Shown piece after piece: positions 27,955 to 36,983 of a stretch of DNA of 64,000 nucleotides. Numbering within the stretch: position 1 is the first letter of the stretch; every line of letters begins with the position of its first letter. The notes under the pieces are model-generated. The model was not told where the DNA came from, searched no databases, and saw nothing but the letters and a program-made list of their open reading frames with translations. This DNA is from Olsenella urininfantis. GTDB lineage: Bacteria > Actinomycetota > Coriobacteriia > Coriobacteriales > Atopobiaceae. The stretch covers positions 842,365-906,364 of the forward strand of contig NZ_LT732540.1 of NCBI RefSeq assembly GCF_900155635.1, read 5' to 3'. Made by a program: the position numbers and the translations under genes.

Positions 27955-28925
27955 GTGCGCTCCCCCTCGAGCTGCAGATACTCTGTCATCGTGTCAGGGC
28001 CGCCGGTCGCCGCCCCATCGTCCGCCCCACGCCTCTGCGCACGTCCGGCAAGGCCCTGAAGCTGCGAACGAAGGTCACCCAAGGTGGATGACAGCCGGTC
28101 AGAGCCAGCGTAGCAAGAGCTGAGCCCCTTGCCCACGAGATAGGTGCCCGCATACCCCACGCCACCCCTGATCACCCAAGAGAGGCCTGGGGCGAGCCTG
28201 CAGAGCCTGCGTGCAACGCCTCGGCTCGCCAGCGAAGCCGCAACGACCACCGCCAGGTCAGCAAGCTGCTCGACCCCAAGGCCGCGTCCGTAGGATGCGG
28301 AGAGCTCGAGGGACATCTTCAGCTGGTTCATGACCATGACGGGCAGGTCCGCTCCCGGCATGAGGTCAACGGCGCCAATCGCGGCATTCTGGAGGGCGCA
28401 CGAGCCAATGAGCTCTTTTGCCCTCTCCCCCCTCAGGAAGGGAAAGCTTGCCGCAAGGGCGGTGCCGGACTCGGGACAAGACGAGACGACCCAGGCGGCG
28501 AGCTGCGAAAGCGCGGCAGCTGGAGTGGCCGCCACCAGATAGCGAACGCTTGAGCCCTCGCCAAGCTCCGCATCGCGCGACTCGAGAACGGAATCGACCA
28601 CGACGCAGCATCGGGTTTTCTGAGCGGCCGCCACGCGCGCGCAGGCATAGGCGAGCTCCCCGCTCTTGTCGGGCAGTATCACCACGAGGTCCGCCGGCGC
28701 GGCAAGGGCCACCGGCAGCTCTCCCAGGGGAAGGGGGATGACGTCGCAGCCGGGCTGTTCGGGCATGAGCGCCAGGCGCAACGAGCGGGCAAGCTCCTCA
28801 TCGGCCTCGGCGGAGACCCCAACCAAGACGCGCAGGCTGGCGGAGCGCCTCCTCTGGGCCCTGCGCCCCTCCCCCAAAAGGTCGACCACCCCTGAAAACG
28901 AAACGAACCTCTTGCCGCGAGCCAC
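27951..28925 (-). CDS. DUF697-like protein
   Basis: 324 residues from a GTG at 28925. The N-terminal ~150 residues have an alpha/beta look (LRVLVGVSAEADEELARSLR; PADLVVILPD) without a P-loop. The C-terminal part resembles DUF697/YcjF-type helical modules: NAAIGAVDLMPGADLPVMVM, QLKMSLELSASYGRGLGVEQ and WVIRGGVGYAGTYLVGKGL. DUF697 usually follows a GTPase domain; here the GTPase motifs are absent. It lies between rodA and the radical-SAM pair, overlapping the latter by four bases (ATGA). A membrane-associated role is possible; the function is unknown. Confidence 0.7.
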   Translation of the reverse strand: MARGKRFVSFSGVVDLLGEGRRAQRRRSASLRVLVGVSAEADEELARSLRLALMPEQPGCDVIPLPLGELPVALAAPADLVVILPDKSGELAYACARVAAAQKTRCCVVVDSVLESRDAELGEGSSVRYLVAATPAAALSQLAAWVVSSCPESGTALAASFPFLRGERAKELIGSCALQNAAIGAVDLMPGADLPVMVMNQLKMSLELSASYGRGLGVEQLADLAVVVAASLASRGVARRLCRLAPGLSWVIRGGVGYAGTYLVGKGLSSCYAGSDRLSSTLGDLRSQLQGLAGRAQRRGADDGAATGGPDTMTEYLQLEGERT

Positions 28926-28970
28926 GAGTCATACCACCTCTCATGAGCAAAGACGAGAACGGAAGCCGAG

Positions 28971-30212
28971 CTAGGCAGCCTTGGGAATGTGATGCCACAC
29001 CGACTGGACCATCCCCACCGCCAACAGCTGAGTGACCATGGAAGAAGACCCAAAGCTTATGAAGGGGAGGGGGATGCCGGTGATGGGCATTATGCCGATG
29101 CACATCCCCACGTTCTGCAGCAGCTGGAAGGACCACATGGTAGCGACCCCCACCAGCACGAGCTTCCCAAAGGGAGCCTCGACGCGCTGGGCCAGGATGA
29201 TCGTGGGAAAGATCATGAGCGCATAGAGGCCCAGGAGCGCCACGGACCCGACGAAGCCGAACTCCTCGGCGAGGAGGGCGAAGATGAAGTCCGTGTGGGC
29301 CTCGGGCAAGAACCCGCTTGCCGCCTGGGTCGCGTTTCCTATCCCCTTGCCCAGGAGGCCTCCAGACCCAACCGCGATCTTCGCCTGTTGGAGGTTGTAG
29401 CCTACGCCAGACGGGTCAACGGAAGAGTCTGCAAACACTATCAGGCGGTTGAGCTGATAGGTCTTGAGTGGATGCGGCATCCCCTCGGTCATGGACATCG
29501 CAATGACGAGCGCGGAGAAGGCCACGATGCCCGCAACGGTGACCAAGACCCAGCTCCTGCGGGCCCCCGAGCAGATGATGATGGAAGCACCGACGACCAG
29601 CACGATCAGACCCGTGCCAAGGTCGGGCTGCAGAAGAATCAGCAGGAAGGGAACCGTGAGAATGGCGCAGAGCTTGACGTAGTCGCGCAGGGTCTCGATG
29701 CGCCCGTTGTATTCGGCGCCAAGCGAGGACATGAGGTAAATGGTGACGAGCTTTGCCAGCTCCGAGGGCTGGAAGGTCATGGGGATGAAGGGAATCTTCA
29801 CCCAGCCCGTGGCCCCCTTCGCAGACCAGCTGAGCCCTGGGACCATGGGCAGCAGCATCAGGACTATGTCTGCCACGAGCAGAGCGCGGGACATGTTCGC
29901 GAAGATGCGGTAGTCGTAGCGCCACATGGCGAATGCCCCGCCGAGGCCTATGCCGATTCCCAGGAGATGGCGCGGAAAGGACGCCTCCGGAATGGTGAGC
30001 GAGGCGGACCAGATGACAAGGGCCCCATAGGCGACCAGGAGGAGGGCCGGGACCAGCTGCAGACGATAGAAGCCCGCACGCCTGCGCGAGCTGGCGCCGG
30101 CCCCAGAGCCACGTGAGCTCTTGGAGAGAACGCCGCCAAGGCCTTCGAGCACACCGCTGAGTATGCTTCCCAGTGCGGCGCCCATGTTTCCCGTGCCTGC
30201 CCTTGTGGTCAT
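28971..30212 (-). CDS. rodA: RodA peptidoglycan glycosyltransferase (SEDS family)
   Basis: 413 residues with about ten membrane segments after a 50-residue polar, glycine/serine/arginine-rich N-terminal extension. SEDS motifs: WIKIPF-like WVKIPFIPMTFQPSELAKL, LLILLQPDLGTGLIVL with the catalytic-site Asp in QPDLG, QAASGFLPEAHTDFIFALLA and GIMPITGIPLPFISFGSS. It polymerises glycan strands for elongation together with PBP2 (mrdA), whose gene ends 11 bases upstream. GGGGAGG lies before the ATG. Part of the rod-shape operon. Confidence 0.95.
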   Translation of the reverse strand: MTTRAGTGNMGAALGSILSGVLEGLGGVLSKSSRGSGAGASSRRRAGFYRLQLVPALLLVAYGALVIWSASLTIPEASFPRHLLGIGIGLGGAFAMWRYDYRIFANMSRALLVADIVLMLLPMVPGLSWSAKGATGWVKIPFIPMTFQPSELAKLVTIYLMSSLGAEYNGRIETLRDYVKLCAILTVPFLLILLQPDLGTGLIVLVVGASIIICSGARRSWVLVTVAGIVAFSALVIAMSMTEGMPHPLKTYQLNRLIVFADSSVDPSGVGYNLQQAKIAVGSGGLLGKGIGNATQAASGFLPEAHTDFIFALLAEEFGFVGSVALLGLYALMIFPTIILAQRVEAPFGKLVLVGVATMWSFQLLQNVGMCIGIMPITGIPLPFISFGSSSMVTQLLAVGMVQSVWHHIPKAA

Positions 30213-30223
30213 GTGCCTCCCCC

Positions 30224-32254
30224 CTAGCGCACCGAGCTGGTCTCCACCTCGTCAGAGGTGTCGGGCTCGTGATAGATCTCTCCCAGGATGTCCCTCACGA
30301 CGTACATGGCGCCCTCGCTGCCGAAGCCACCGAACTCGATTGTTGAGGCGACCACGTACTTCGGGCTCTCGATGGGCGCATAGGCTATGAACCAGCCGTG
30401 TGGGTGGGTCTTGGAGGACTCGGCCGATCCCGTCTTTCCCGCGACGCTGACGGACAGGTTGGTGAAGTGCGACGCCTGAGCCGCAGACTCCTCGTAGATG
30501 ACCCCTTTGAGGCCCGAACGAACGAGGTCAAGGTGCGACTGCTCCTGCTGGATGGTGCGCAGGACGCTGCTCTTGTACTCGATGACCGAGCCCTTGCCCT
30601 TCGTGGAGCGCACGGACTTCAGGAGATGCGGTCTCCAGGTGACGCCATCGAGCGAGATACCCGCATACACGCAGGCCATCTGGAGTGGCGTGACGAGCAG
30701 GTCGCCCTGGCCGATGGCGAGGTTCGTGGTGTCTCCGCCCAGCCAGCTGCGCGCGCTGTCGTCAGAGCTCGAGAAGTAGTTCCACTTCCACTCGGCATCG
30801 GGGACCCGACCCGCGGCCTCGCCGGGCAGGTCTATGCCCTCAGCGGCGCCCAGGCCCCAGCTCCTAAAGGTCTCCTGGAGGCCCTCGGGCGTCTCAGAGT
30901 AGAAGAAGCCCTTGCCGATCTCATAGAAGACGACGTCGCAGGAGAAGGTGATGCCCGTCTGCAGGTTCATGGTGCCGTGGCCGTTCTTCTCCCAGCAATA
31001 CTGGCCGTAGGCGGCGCCAAAGCCCGTCCAATAGCCGCTGCAGAAGTAGCTGGTGCCCACGTCCGCGATGCCATGGCTGAGGGCGGCGAAGGCGGAGAGC
31101 GGCTTGATGGTGGAGGCAGAGGGGTACTGGCCCGAGATGGCCCTGTTCATGAGGGGGTTGTTTGACTTCTCGGACGAGAGGACCTCCCAGTCGTCGGTCG
31201 AGATGCCGCCGACGAACACGTTGGGGGAATAGGTTGGGTAGCTTGCCATGGCAAGGACCTCGCCGTTCGTCACGTCGATGACCACGGCACTCCCGCCGTT
31301 GCAGTCCTCCCTGCCGCTGTCATGCAGGCGCTTGATGTTCTTCTCCAGGGACTCCTCAGCCGCGCGCTGGATGTCGGAGTCTATGCTGAGCACCACGTCC
31401 GACCCCGCCTGCGCGTCGACCGAGCCGGCATGGCTCAAGATGTTTCCGTCCGCATCCACGTAGACGGTCTGCTCGCCCTTGATGCCCTGCAGCACGGACT
31501 CGTACTGATACTCAACGCCAGCCTGGCCAACGATGTCGCCAAGCTCGTAGCCCATTGAGCCCTCGGCGGCCTCGTCCATGGCCTTGACCTGCTCGGAGGT
31601 GATGGAGCCCGTGTAGCCCAGGACATGGGCGGCGAGGCTGCCCTGCGGGTAGAGCCTCTGCGACCTCTGCTCGACCTTAACGCCGTCGAAGAGATACGGG
31701 TGCTCGTCAATGTATGCGACGACGCGGCGGGACACGTCCACCGCGACCACCCTCAGGCTCTGGGCGCCATGGCTCGAGTCCTGAATCTTGCGCTTGACCG
31801 CCATTGCCGGCATGCCTATGAGGTTGCCCAGCAGATGCACGGCAATGGCGTTGTCGGCGACATCCGCCGAGGCGACCACGCTCAGGCTCGCGCGATTGGT
31901 GACCAACTCCTTGCCATTGCGATCAAGGATCCTTCCACGTGGGGCCAAAAGCGAGATCGTGCGCGTGCGGTTGTTTTCCGCCTGGGCACTGTAGTCGGCA
32001 GACGAAAGCAGCTGCATGCTCCAAAGGCGCGCGAGGAGGGCGCCGATGATCGACCCAGAGAAGACGCCCAGCCCCAGCAGGCGATTCTTGAAGCCGGTCT
32101 CGCTCGAGGCGTCCGCACCTCCCGAGGCCTTGGGAGAGGCGCCCCCTATGTCGAAGGTGAAGCGGGTGCCCCCCCTTCCCAGCAGGAAGAAGGCCACCAG
32201 CAAAACCAGCAGAACGACAACGAGAACGGCTATGACGACGAGGAACGGACTCAT
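30224..32254 (-). CDS. mrdA: Penicillin-binding protein 2 (elongasome transpeptidase)
   Basis: 676 residues: one N-terminal membrane helix (VVIAVLVVVLLVLLVAFFLL), a PBP dimerisation domain containing RGRILDRNGKELVTNRASLS, then the transpeptidase. Active-site motifs are SASTIKPL (SxxK), SCD in GITFSCDVVFYEIG (SxN position) and AGKTGSAESS (KTG). The dimerisation domain is preceded by a 60-residue segment with a possible second hydrophobic stretch. It crosslinks peptidoglycan in the elongasome with RodA and MreBCD, all encoded here in order. Confidence 0.95.
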   Translation of the reverse strand: MSPFLVVIAVLVVVLLVLLVAFFLLGRGGTRFTFDIGGASPKASGGADASSETGFKNRLLGLGVFSGSIIGALLARLWSMQLLSSADYSAQAENNRTRTISLLAPRGRILDRNGKELVTNRASLSVVASADVADNAIAVHLLGNLIGMPAMAVKRKIQDSSHGAQSLRVVAVDVSRRVVAYIDEHPYLFDGVKVEQRSQRLYPQGSLAAHVLGYTGSITSEQVKAMDEAAEGSMGYELGDIVGQAGVEYQYESVLQGIKGEQTVYVDADGNILSHAGSVDAQAGSDVVLSIDSDIQRAAEESLEKNIKRLHDSGREDCNGGSAVVIDVTNGEVLAMASYPTYSPNVFVGGISTDDWEVLSSEKSNNPLMNRAISGQYPSASTIKPLSAFAALSHGIADVGTSYFCSGYWTGFGAAYGQYCWEKNGHGTMNLQTGITFSCDVVFYEIGKGFFYSETPEGLQETFRSWGLGAAEGIDLPGEAAGRVPDAEWKWNYFSSSDDSARSWLGGDTTNLAIGQGDLLVTPLQMACVYAGISLDGVTWRPHLLKSVRSTKGKGSVIEYKSSVLRTIQQEQSHLDLVRSGLKGVIYEESAAQASHFTNLSVSVAGKTGSAESSKTHPHGWFIAYAPIESPKYVVASTIEFGGFGSEGAMYVVRDILGEIYHEPDTSDEVETSSVR

Positions 32255-32263
32255 GCCAGGGCC

Positions 32264-32827
32264 CTAGAGTCTTCCGATGTCGTACTTGCCGACGCGCTTG
32301 GCATGAGACCCGCGCATGCCCAGTCCGACGCCCGAAGAGGAGCCGCGAGAGAGGAAGTATGCGAAGGGCAGAAACGAGAGCGCGGTCAGCACGAAGGTCG
32401 GAACGCTGCGAAGGAACAGGACGTCCAGAAGGGAGCTGGCCTCGCCCACAAGAAGCATGGCCAGGTTGTAGACAAGGCAGGTCAGGAAGCAGACGATGGC
32501 GAAGAGGATCAGCGCCGCGGAGGAGTCGTCCTGAAGGCGGTTCCGCGACTCCATTCCCATGACGAAGGCGGCAACGGTGAGCAGGAGTGCCATAAGGCCC
32601 ACGGGACCAGTTGAAGAGAGGTCGAACACAAGGCCGGCGAGAAAGCCGCAGAGCACTCCCCAACTGCCACCTATGGTCAGCGATACCACGGCGCAATACA
32701 CAAGCGAGAAGTTGATGTGACCATTGCCCAGGGCCAGGCTGGGAGAGAGGCACAGCTGCAGCACGAGGCAGAGCAGGGCGAGCCAAGCGCTGTCATGGCG
32801 ATGCTTGTTCGTGTCGTTTACCTGCAT
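32264..32827 (-). CDS. mreD: Rod shape-determining protein MreD
   Basis: 187 residues, highly hydrophobic with about five or six membrane helices and no catalytic motif. PVGLMALLLTVAAFVMGM and the GSWGVLCGFLAGLVFDL segment fit MreD. The identification rests on topology, length and position between mreC and mrdA. The ATG is seven bases beyond the mreC stop, with GGGGAG inside the end of mreC. Confidence 0.88.
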   Translation of the reverse strand: MQVNDTNKHRHDSAWLALLCLVLQLCLSPSLALGNGHINFSLVYCAVVSLTIGGSWGVLCGFLAGLVFDLSSTGPVGLMALLLTVAAFVMGMESRNRLQDDSSAALILFAIVCFLTCLVYNLAMLLVGEASSLLDVLFLRSVPTFVLTALSFLPFAYFLSRGSSSGVGLGMRGSHAKRVGKYDIGRL

Positions 32828-32833
32828 GCTCGC

Positions 32834-33823
32834 TCACTCCCCTTTCTTCTTCTGGTCCTCGGCGGCAGAAGTCCCGTCAGGCGAGCCCTTGTCCGAGACG
32901 CCTTTGACGATGGAGCTGTCCTGCGCATCGGCGGCGGCGATGTCCCCAGCGTCCGCCTCCTGCCCCTCCGTGAGAGAGGTTATGACCAGGACCTCCTCGT
33001 TGTTCTCCGTGGAGGACAGGGGCTCGACGTCAATCTCGTAGTAGAGGGCGCCGTCGGAGCGGTTGACGCTGGTGACCTTCCCCAGGGGCAGGCCCTTCGG
33101 GAAGACTCCCCCAAGGCCGCTCGTAACCACCATGTCACCAACCGCCACCGTCTGGTCCGTGGAGATGAGGGTCAGATGGAGTGTGCCGTCCGCCGCGCCG
33201 CGCAAGACGCCCTGAGCCCGGCTCGACTGAATCATTGCGGAGACGCCAGAGTGCTCGTCGGTGATGAGACGCACCGTTGAGGTCGCCGGGCCGCACTCGA
33301 TGATCTGGCCGATGACGCCTGCGGAATCCGAGACGGGCATGCCCACGGCAAGCCCGGCCGCGCTCCCCTTGTCAAGCGTGACGGTGCGGTTCCAGGAGTC
33401 AACGGAGCCAGCGATGACGCGTGCGGCGGTTGACTGGAGGCTGTAGCTGCTCTTGAGCGCAAGCAGCTCCTGGAGCCTCCTGGCGGTCTGCTCCGCCTCC
33501 TCCAGCTCCACGTTGCGAGCCGTCAGGTCCTGGTTCTTCTTCCTGAGCTCCTGGAGCGTCTCCTGGTCTGCGGTGAGGTTGGAGACCACGTTTCCCAGCC
33601 CCTGGAAGGGCAGGGAGACAAGGGATCCCACGTAGCGCACGGGCGAGGTGATGGTCATGAAGACGTTGCGGGCGGCAGCCAGAGGGCCCGCGGCGCCCTG
33701 GCGCACGCTCACGGTGAACATGACGAGGGAGAGGGCAACCAGAGCCACGAAGAGGCGGGCCCCCGAGTCGGAATCGCTCTTGCGAAGGCCGGACGGCCGC
33801 GTCGCGTTGCTGTTGAAAGGCAT
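32834..33823 (-). CDS. mreC: Rod shape-determining protein MreC
   Basis: 329 residues: a short cytoplasmic part, one membrane helix (LFVALVALSLVMFTVSV), a coiled coil around residues 75-115 (LQELRKKNQDLTARNVELEE) and the double beta-barrel domain with ARVIAGSVDSWNRTVTLDKG, GMPVSDSAGVIGQIIE and VTSGLGGVFPKGLPLGKV. The last ~50 residues are a low-complexity acidic/lysine-ended tail not typical of MreC. It scaffolds PBP2 activation outside the membrane. Confidence 0.94.
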   Translation of the reverse strand: MPFNSNATRPSGLRKSDSDSGARLFVALVALSLVMFTVSVRQGAAGPLAAARNVFMTITSPVRYVGSLVSLPFQGLGNVVSNLTADQETLQELRKKNQDLTARNVELEEAEQTARRLQELLALKSSYSLQSTAARVIAGSVDSWNRTVTLDKGSAAGLAVGMPVSDSAGVIGQIIECGPATSTVRLITDEHSGVSAMIQSSRAQGVLRGAADGTLHLTLISTDQTVAVGDMVVTSGLGGVFPKGLPLGKVTSVNRSDGALYYEIDVEPLSSTENNEEVLVITSLTEGQEADAGDIAAADAQDSSIVKGVSDKGSPDGTSAAEDQKKKGE

Positions 33824-33832
33824 GCCCTACGC

Positions 33833-34879
33833 CTACTGGCTTGCGCTCTGGACGAAGCCGCCAGACAGCGCGTTTGCCTCGAGCACTTTGGCGCAGCCAT
33901 TGACGACGTTCTCGAGGGCCGTCGGCGAGACGTTGACGGGCACGCCCGTCTCCTCGCGAAGACGCTGGTCAAGGCCACGAAGAAGGCCACCGCCCCCTGT
34001 CAGGAGCACGCCATAGTACATGAGGTCGCTGGCAAGGTCCGGAGGGGTGACGTCCAGCGCGTCCTTGACGGCCTTGGTGACCTCGTCGAGGGGCTTGTCC
34101 AGGGCGCGACGGATCTCCTCGCTCTCGATGCGCACCGTCTTGGGCAGGCCGCTCATGACGTCGCGTCCGTTGACCTCGACGTCCAGCTCCTCCGCGAGCG
34201 GAGAGGCGGACCCGACCTTGATCTTGATGTCCTCTGCCGTGCGCTCGCCGATGGAAAGGTTGTACGCGTCCCTGACGTGCTCGAGGATCGTCTGGTCGAA
34301 CTCGTCGCCCGCCGTGCGGATGGACTGGGAGACGACGATGCCGCCCATGGCGATGACCGCGACCTCGGTGGTGCCGCCACCGATGTCAACGACCATGGAG
34401 CCCGTTGGGTCCTCGATGGGCAGGTCCGCACCGATCGCCGCGGCCATGGGCTCCTCGATGAGATAGGCCTGGCGGGCGCCGGCGGAGATGGTGGCCTCAA
34501 AGACCGCGCGCTTCTCGACCGAGGTGACGCCAGAGGGCACGCAGACCACCACGCGCGGACGTGGTGACCAGGGATAGCGCCGGCCTCCCCGGGCCTTCTC
34601 GATGAAGTAGCGCAGCATGACCTCTGTGACGTCAAAGTCCGCTATGACGCCATCCTTGAGCGGACGCTCGGCAATGATTGAGCCCGGCGTCCTGCCAATC
34701 ATGCGCTTTGCGTCGGCGCCTACGGCCAGCACGCGGTCCGCGCTCTGGTCGATGGCAACCACAGACGGCTCGTTGAGAACGATGCCCTGACCGCGCGCGG
34801 CAACAAGGGTGTTTGCCGTGCCCAGGTCAATGGCTAGATCGCCGTCATATTCCCCAAAGAGCGAGTCGATAAGCGACAT
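33833..34879 (-). CDS. mreB: Rod shape-determining protein MreB (actin-like)
   Basis: 348 residues. Actin-fold motifs: phosphate 1 DLAIDLGTANTLV, phosphate 2 GSMVVDIGGGTTEVAVIA, adenosine motif LLTGGGGLLRGLDQ, plus PGSIIAERPLKDGVIADFDV and IEEPMAAAIGADLPIEDP. It forms membrane-bound filaments that direct elongation. First gene of mreBCD-mrdA-rodA; the TPR membrane protein precedes it by 48 bases. Confidence 0.97.
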   Translation of the reverse strand: MSLIDSLFGEYDGDLAIDLGTANTLVAARGQGIVLNEPSVVAIDQSADRVLAVGADAKRMIGRTPGSIIAERPLKDGVIADFDVTEVMLRYFIEKARGGRRYPWSPRPRVVVCVPSGVTSVEKRAVFEATISAGARQAYLIEEPMAAAIGADLPIEDPTGSMVVDIGGGTTEVAVIAMGGIVVSQSIRTAGDEFDQTILEHVRDAYNLSIGERTAEDIKIKVGSASPLAEELDVEVNGRDVMSGLPKTVRIESEEIRRALDKPLDEVTKAVKDALDVTPPDLASDLMYYGVLLTGGGGLLRGLDQRLREETGVPVNVSPTALENVVNGCAKVLEANALSGGFVQSASQ

Positions 34880-34927
34880 TCTTCCTATTCCAATCGCAGT
34901 GAGGGCGGTGCCCTGACGAAGGACGAG

Positions 34928-36295
34928 CTAGTTGCTGCTAGAGCTCCCGTTGGCAATGGTCCCCGTCGATGTTGCCGACCCCGAGGACAGCGTTGCCGGA
35001 GTGGTACTCTGAGAAGTGTATACCACCGTGACGGAGCTGACCTTCCAGCCTATGCCGTCGCGAGCCAGGTCGATCTGATACTGCTGCTCGCCGCCCGCGG
35101 AAAGCTTGGCGGTGGCAAGCACCGTGGAGCTGTGCATGGACTGGTCCTGACCGTTCACCTCGACGCTCGTGACGGAGGTGGGAAGGATCGCCTCCATCTG
35201 GGAGCGGGCGGAGGAGGAGACGCTGGAGGCGAGGAGGGGTGCCACGTCGGCACCGGAGGCGTTGCGCGTGAAGAGGTCCTCCACCACAGACCGCTGTGTG
35301 GGCCAACCATAGCCGCGCCAGTAGGCGAAGGCGCCGCCTCCGGCGACCAGGGCAAGCAGGAAGAGCAAGGTAAGGAAGACCTTGAGGCCACGATGGCGGC
35401 GCTTGCGCCTCACCTTGCAATCATGCTTGTCCTGGGCCACAAGGTCCTCCTCGCTCACCGAGAAGAAGCCCGTGTCCTCAGGCGAGGGCATGAACTCCCC
35501 CGTGGCGCCCGTGGGGTCAAGCGGGTCCACGTGTCCCGTGCCATAGCCGGCCGCGGCCAGGAAGGCATCGGTCTCGGAAGGGCTTCCCTCACCGTTGATC
35601 GCCGAGACGGCCTTGCGGGCTGCATCGTAGGCGAGCTGAACCTCGGGGCGCAGGGAGAGGTTGCCGTCCGCGGTTGCGTGAGCGAAGGCATCCACCGCCT
35701 CGCTCATGCGGTTTGCGGCGACATAGGCCATGCCAAGGTCTGCGTAGATGGCGTTGTGGCTTTCCATGGGCCCGGCGAAGTCAAGCGCAGTGCGGTAGGC
35801 CTCCACCGCGTCGACGGCACGACCCATCTGCATGAAGCAGGCGCCAAGCTCTCGAAGGGCGGCCGAGGGATCGGGGTTGTTCTCGTCAATCGCGGCGTTT
35901 CTGAAGGCGACGCCAGCGTCACGAACGTTGCCCACGCGCTTGAAGGCGCCGGCAAGGGCCATGTACGCCTTGTAGGGCGTGGCGTAGCCCTCGTCCTGCA
36001 CGGCAAGCGTCAGAGAGGCAATGGCCTCCTGGGGCTTGTTGGCGGCAAGGAGGGCGCGGCCCCGGTTGCACGAGAGCGCCCCCGCATGCCCATACGAGGA
36101 ATCGCGAAGGGCATCGCCGTAGGCGTCGGCCGCCTGGGCGAAGCGCCCCAGCTTCATGAAACAGTTGCCCAGAAGATGGTCAACGGCGCCAGAGACCTCA
36201 CCGGGCGCCTTCGCCTGGGCGAGCTGCTGGACGGCCGCAAGTATGTCACCGCGCTGATAGGCTGTCTTGCCCGCCTCGAAAGACTGCTCGTTCAC
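34928..36295 (-). CDS. Tetratricopeptide-repeat membrane protein
   Basis: 455 residues from a GTG at 36295 behind GGGAGG. The first ~230 residues are TPR-like repeats (AYQRGDILAAVQQLAQAKA; NCFMKLGRFAQAADAYGDAL; ELGACFMQMGRAVDAVEAYR; GMAYVAANRMSEAVDAFAHA). A basic stretch KVRRKRRHRGLK precedes one membrane helix (VFLTLLFLLALVAGGGAFAYW, about residue 305-325). The remaining ~125 residues are predicted outside and end in a Ser/Thr-rich tail. The topology is cytoplasmic TPR, single helix, external domain. It lies directly upstream of mreB, so a scaffolding role in the elongasome is possible but not shown. Confidence 0.8.
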   Translation of the reverse strand: MNEQSFEAGKTAYQRGDILAAVQQLAQAKAPGEVSGAVDHLLGNCFMKLGRFAQAADAYGDALRDSSYGHAGALSCNRGRALLAANKPQEAIASLTLAVQDEGYATPYKAYMALAGAFKRVGNVRDAGVAFRNAAIDENNPDPSAALRELGACFMQMGRAVDAVEAYRTALDFAGPMESHNAIYADLGMAYVAANRMSEAVDAFAHATADGNLSLRPEVQLAYDAARKAVSAINGEGSPSETDAFLAAAGYGTGHVDPLDPTGATGEFMPSPEDTGFFSVSEEDLVAQDKHDCKVRRKRRHRGLKVFLTLLFLLALVAGGGAFAYWRGYGWPTQRSVVEDLFTRNASGADVAPLLASSVSSSARSQMEAILPTSVTSVEVNGQDQSMHSSTVLATAKLSAGGEQQYQIDLARDGIGWKVSSVTVVYTSQSTTPATLSSGSATSTGTIANGSSSSN

Positions 36296-36318
36296 TATGC
36301 CTCCCTTTAGGACGGAGC

Positions 36319-36867
36319 CTAGGCCCCGGCGTGCTCGATCCTGATGGAGTTGATGACGTCACCCGCGCGCAGGGAGGAGATGGCCTCCATCCCCTCGAGG
36401 GTCTGGCCGAACACCGTGTACCCACCATCCAGCATGTGCTGGGGGCCCAGGCAGAAGTAGAACTGGGAGCCTGCGGAGTTGGGGTCCTGGGAGCGGGCCA
36501 TGGCAAGCGAGCCGTCCTCGTGGCTGTTCCGGGGATTGGTGGTGAACTCCTCGTGGATGCGATACCCAGGGCCACCCGTTCCCGGCCTGCCGTCGGGACC
36601 AGGACGCCCGGAGGCGACCTCCGCGGGGGTCATCTCGCGCGTGTTGGGGCAGCCGCCCTGAATGACGAAACCCGGCTCAAAGCGGTGGAACTTGAGGTCG
36701 TCATAGAAGCCAGAACTGGCAAGCTCGCAGAAGTTGGCGACGTGTATGGGAGCGCCCGCGCAGTCCAACGCGACACGAATCGTGCCCTTGGAGGTGTCGA
36801 AGACCGCAACCTCGTCGCCCGCGAGGGCGTACTCGGGCGTGTAGAGCGGATCGCCGAAGAAACCCAT
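36319..36867 (-). CDS. Cyclophilin-type peptidyl-prolyl cis-trans isomerase
   Basis: 182 residues, one cyclophilin domain with no signal peptide, so cytoplasmic. Motifs: KGTIRVALDCAGAPIHVANF, YDDLKFHRFEPGFVIQGG (catalytic Arg and Phe/Gln region), GSLAMARSQDPNSAGSQFYF and GYTVFGQTLEGMEAISSL. An insertion GRPGPDGRPGTGGPGY is the usual bacterial loop. A candidate promoter lies 60-90 bases upstream, so it may start a transcript covering the TPR and mre genes. Confidence 0.93.
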   Translation of the reverse strand: MGFFGDPLYTPEYALAGDEVAVFDTSKGTIRVALDCAGAPIHVANFCELASSGFYDDLKFHRFEPGFVIQGGCPNTREMTPAEVASGRPGPDGRPGTGGPGYRIHEEFTTNPRNSHEDGSLAMARSQDPNSAGSQFYFCLGPQHMLDGGYTVFGQTLEGMEAISSLRAGDVINSIRIEHAGA

Positions 36868-36926
36868 GCCTCTCCTCTCCCGGACCGCAGAATCATGGTC
36901 TCAAGAATCGAATAGCTATCCCATGC

Positions 36927-36954
36927 ATTCTAGCAGCAGGGCGGGTCGTTTCAC
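36927..36954 (-). promoter_or_regulatory. Possible promoter upstream of the cyclophilin gene
   Basis: On the minus strand GTGAAA (complement of 36949-36954) and TAGAAT (36927-36932) are 16 bases apart, in the 116-base gap before the cyclophilin gene. The -10 is good and the -35 is weak. Confidence 0.45.
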
Positions 36955-36983
36955 ACATTCGGCAGAGCGGGTGGCAAGCAAGG

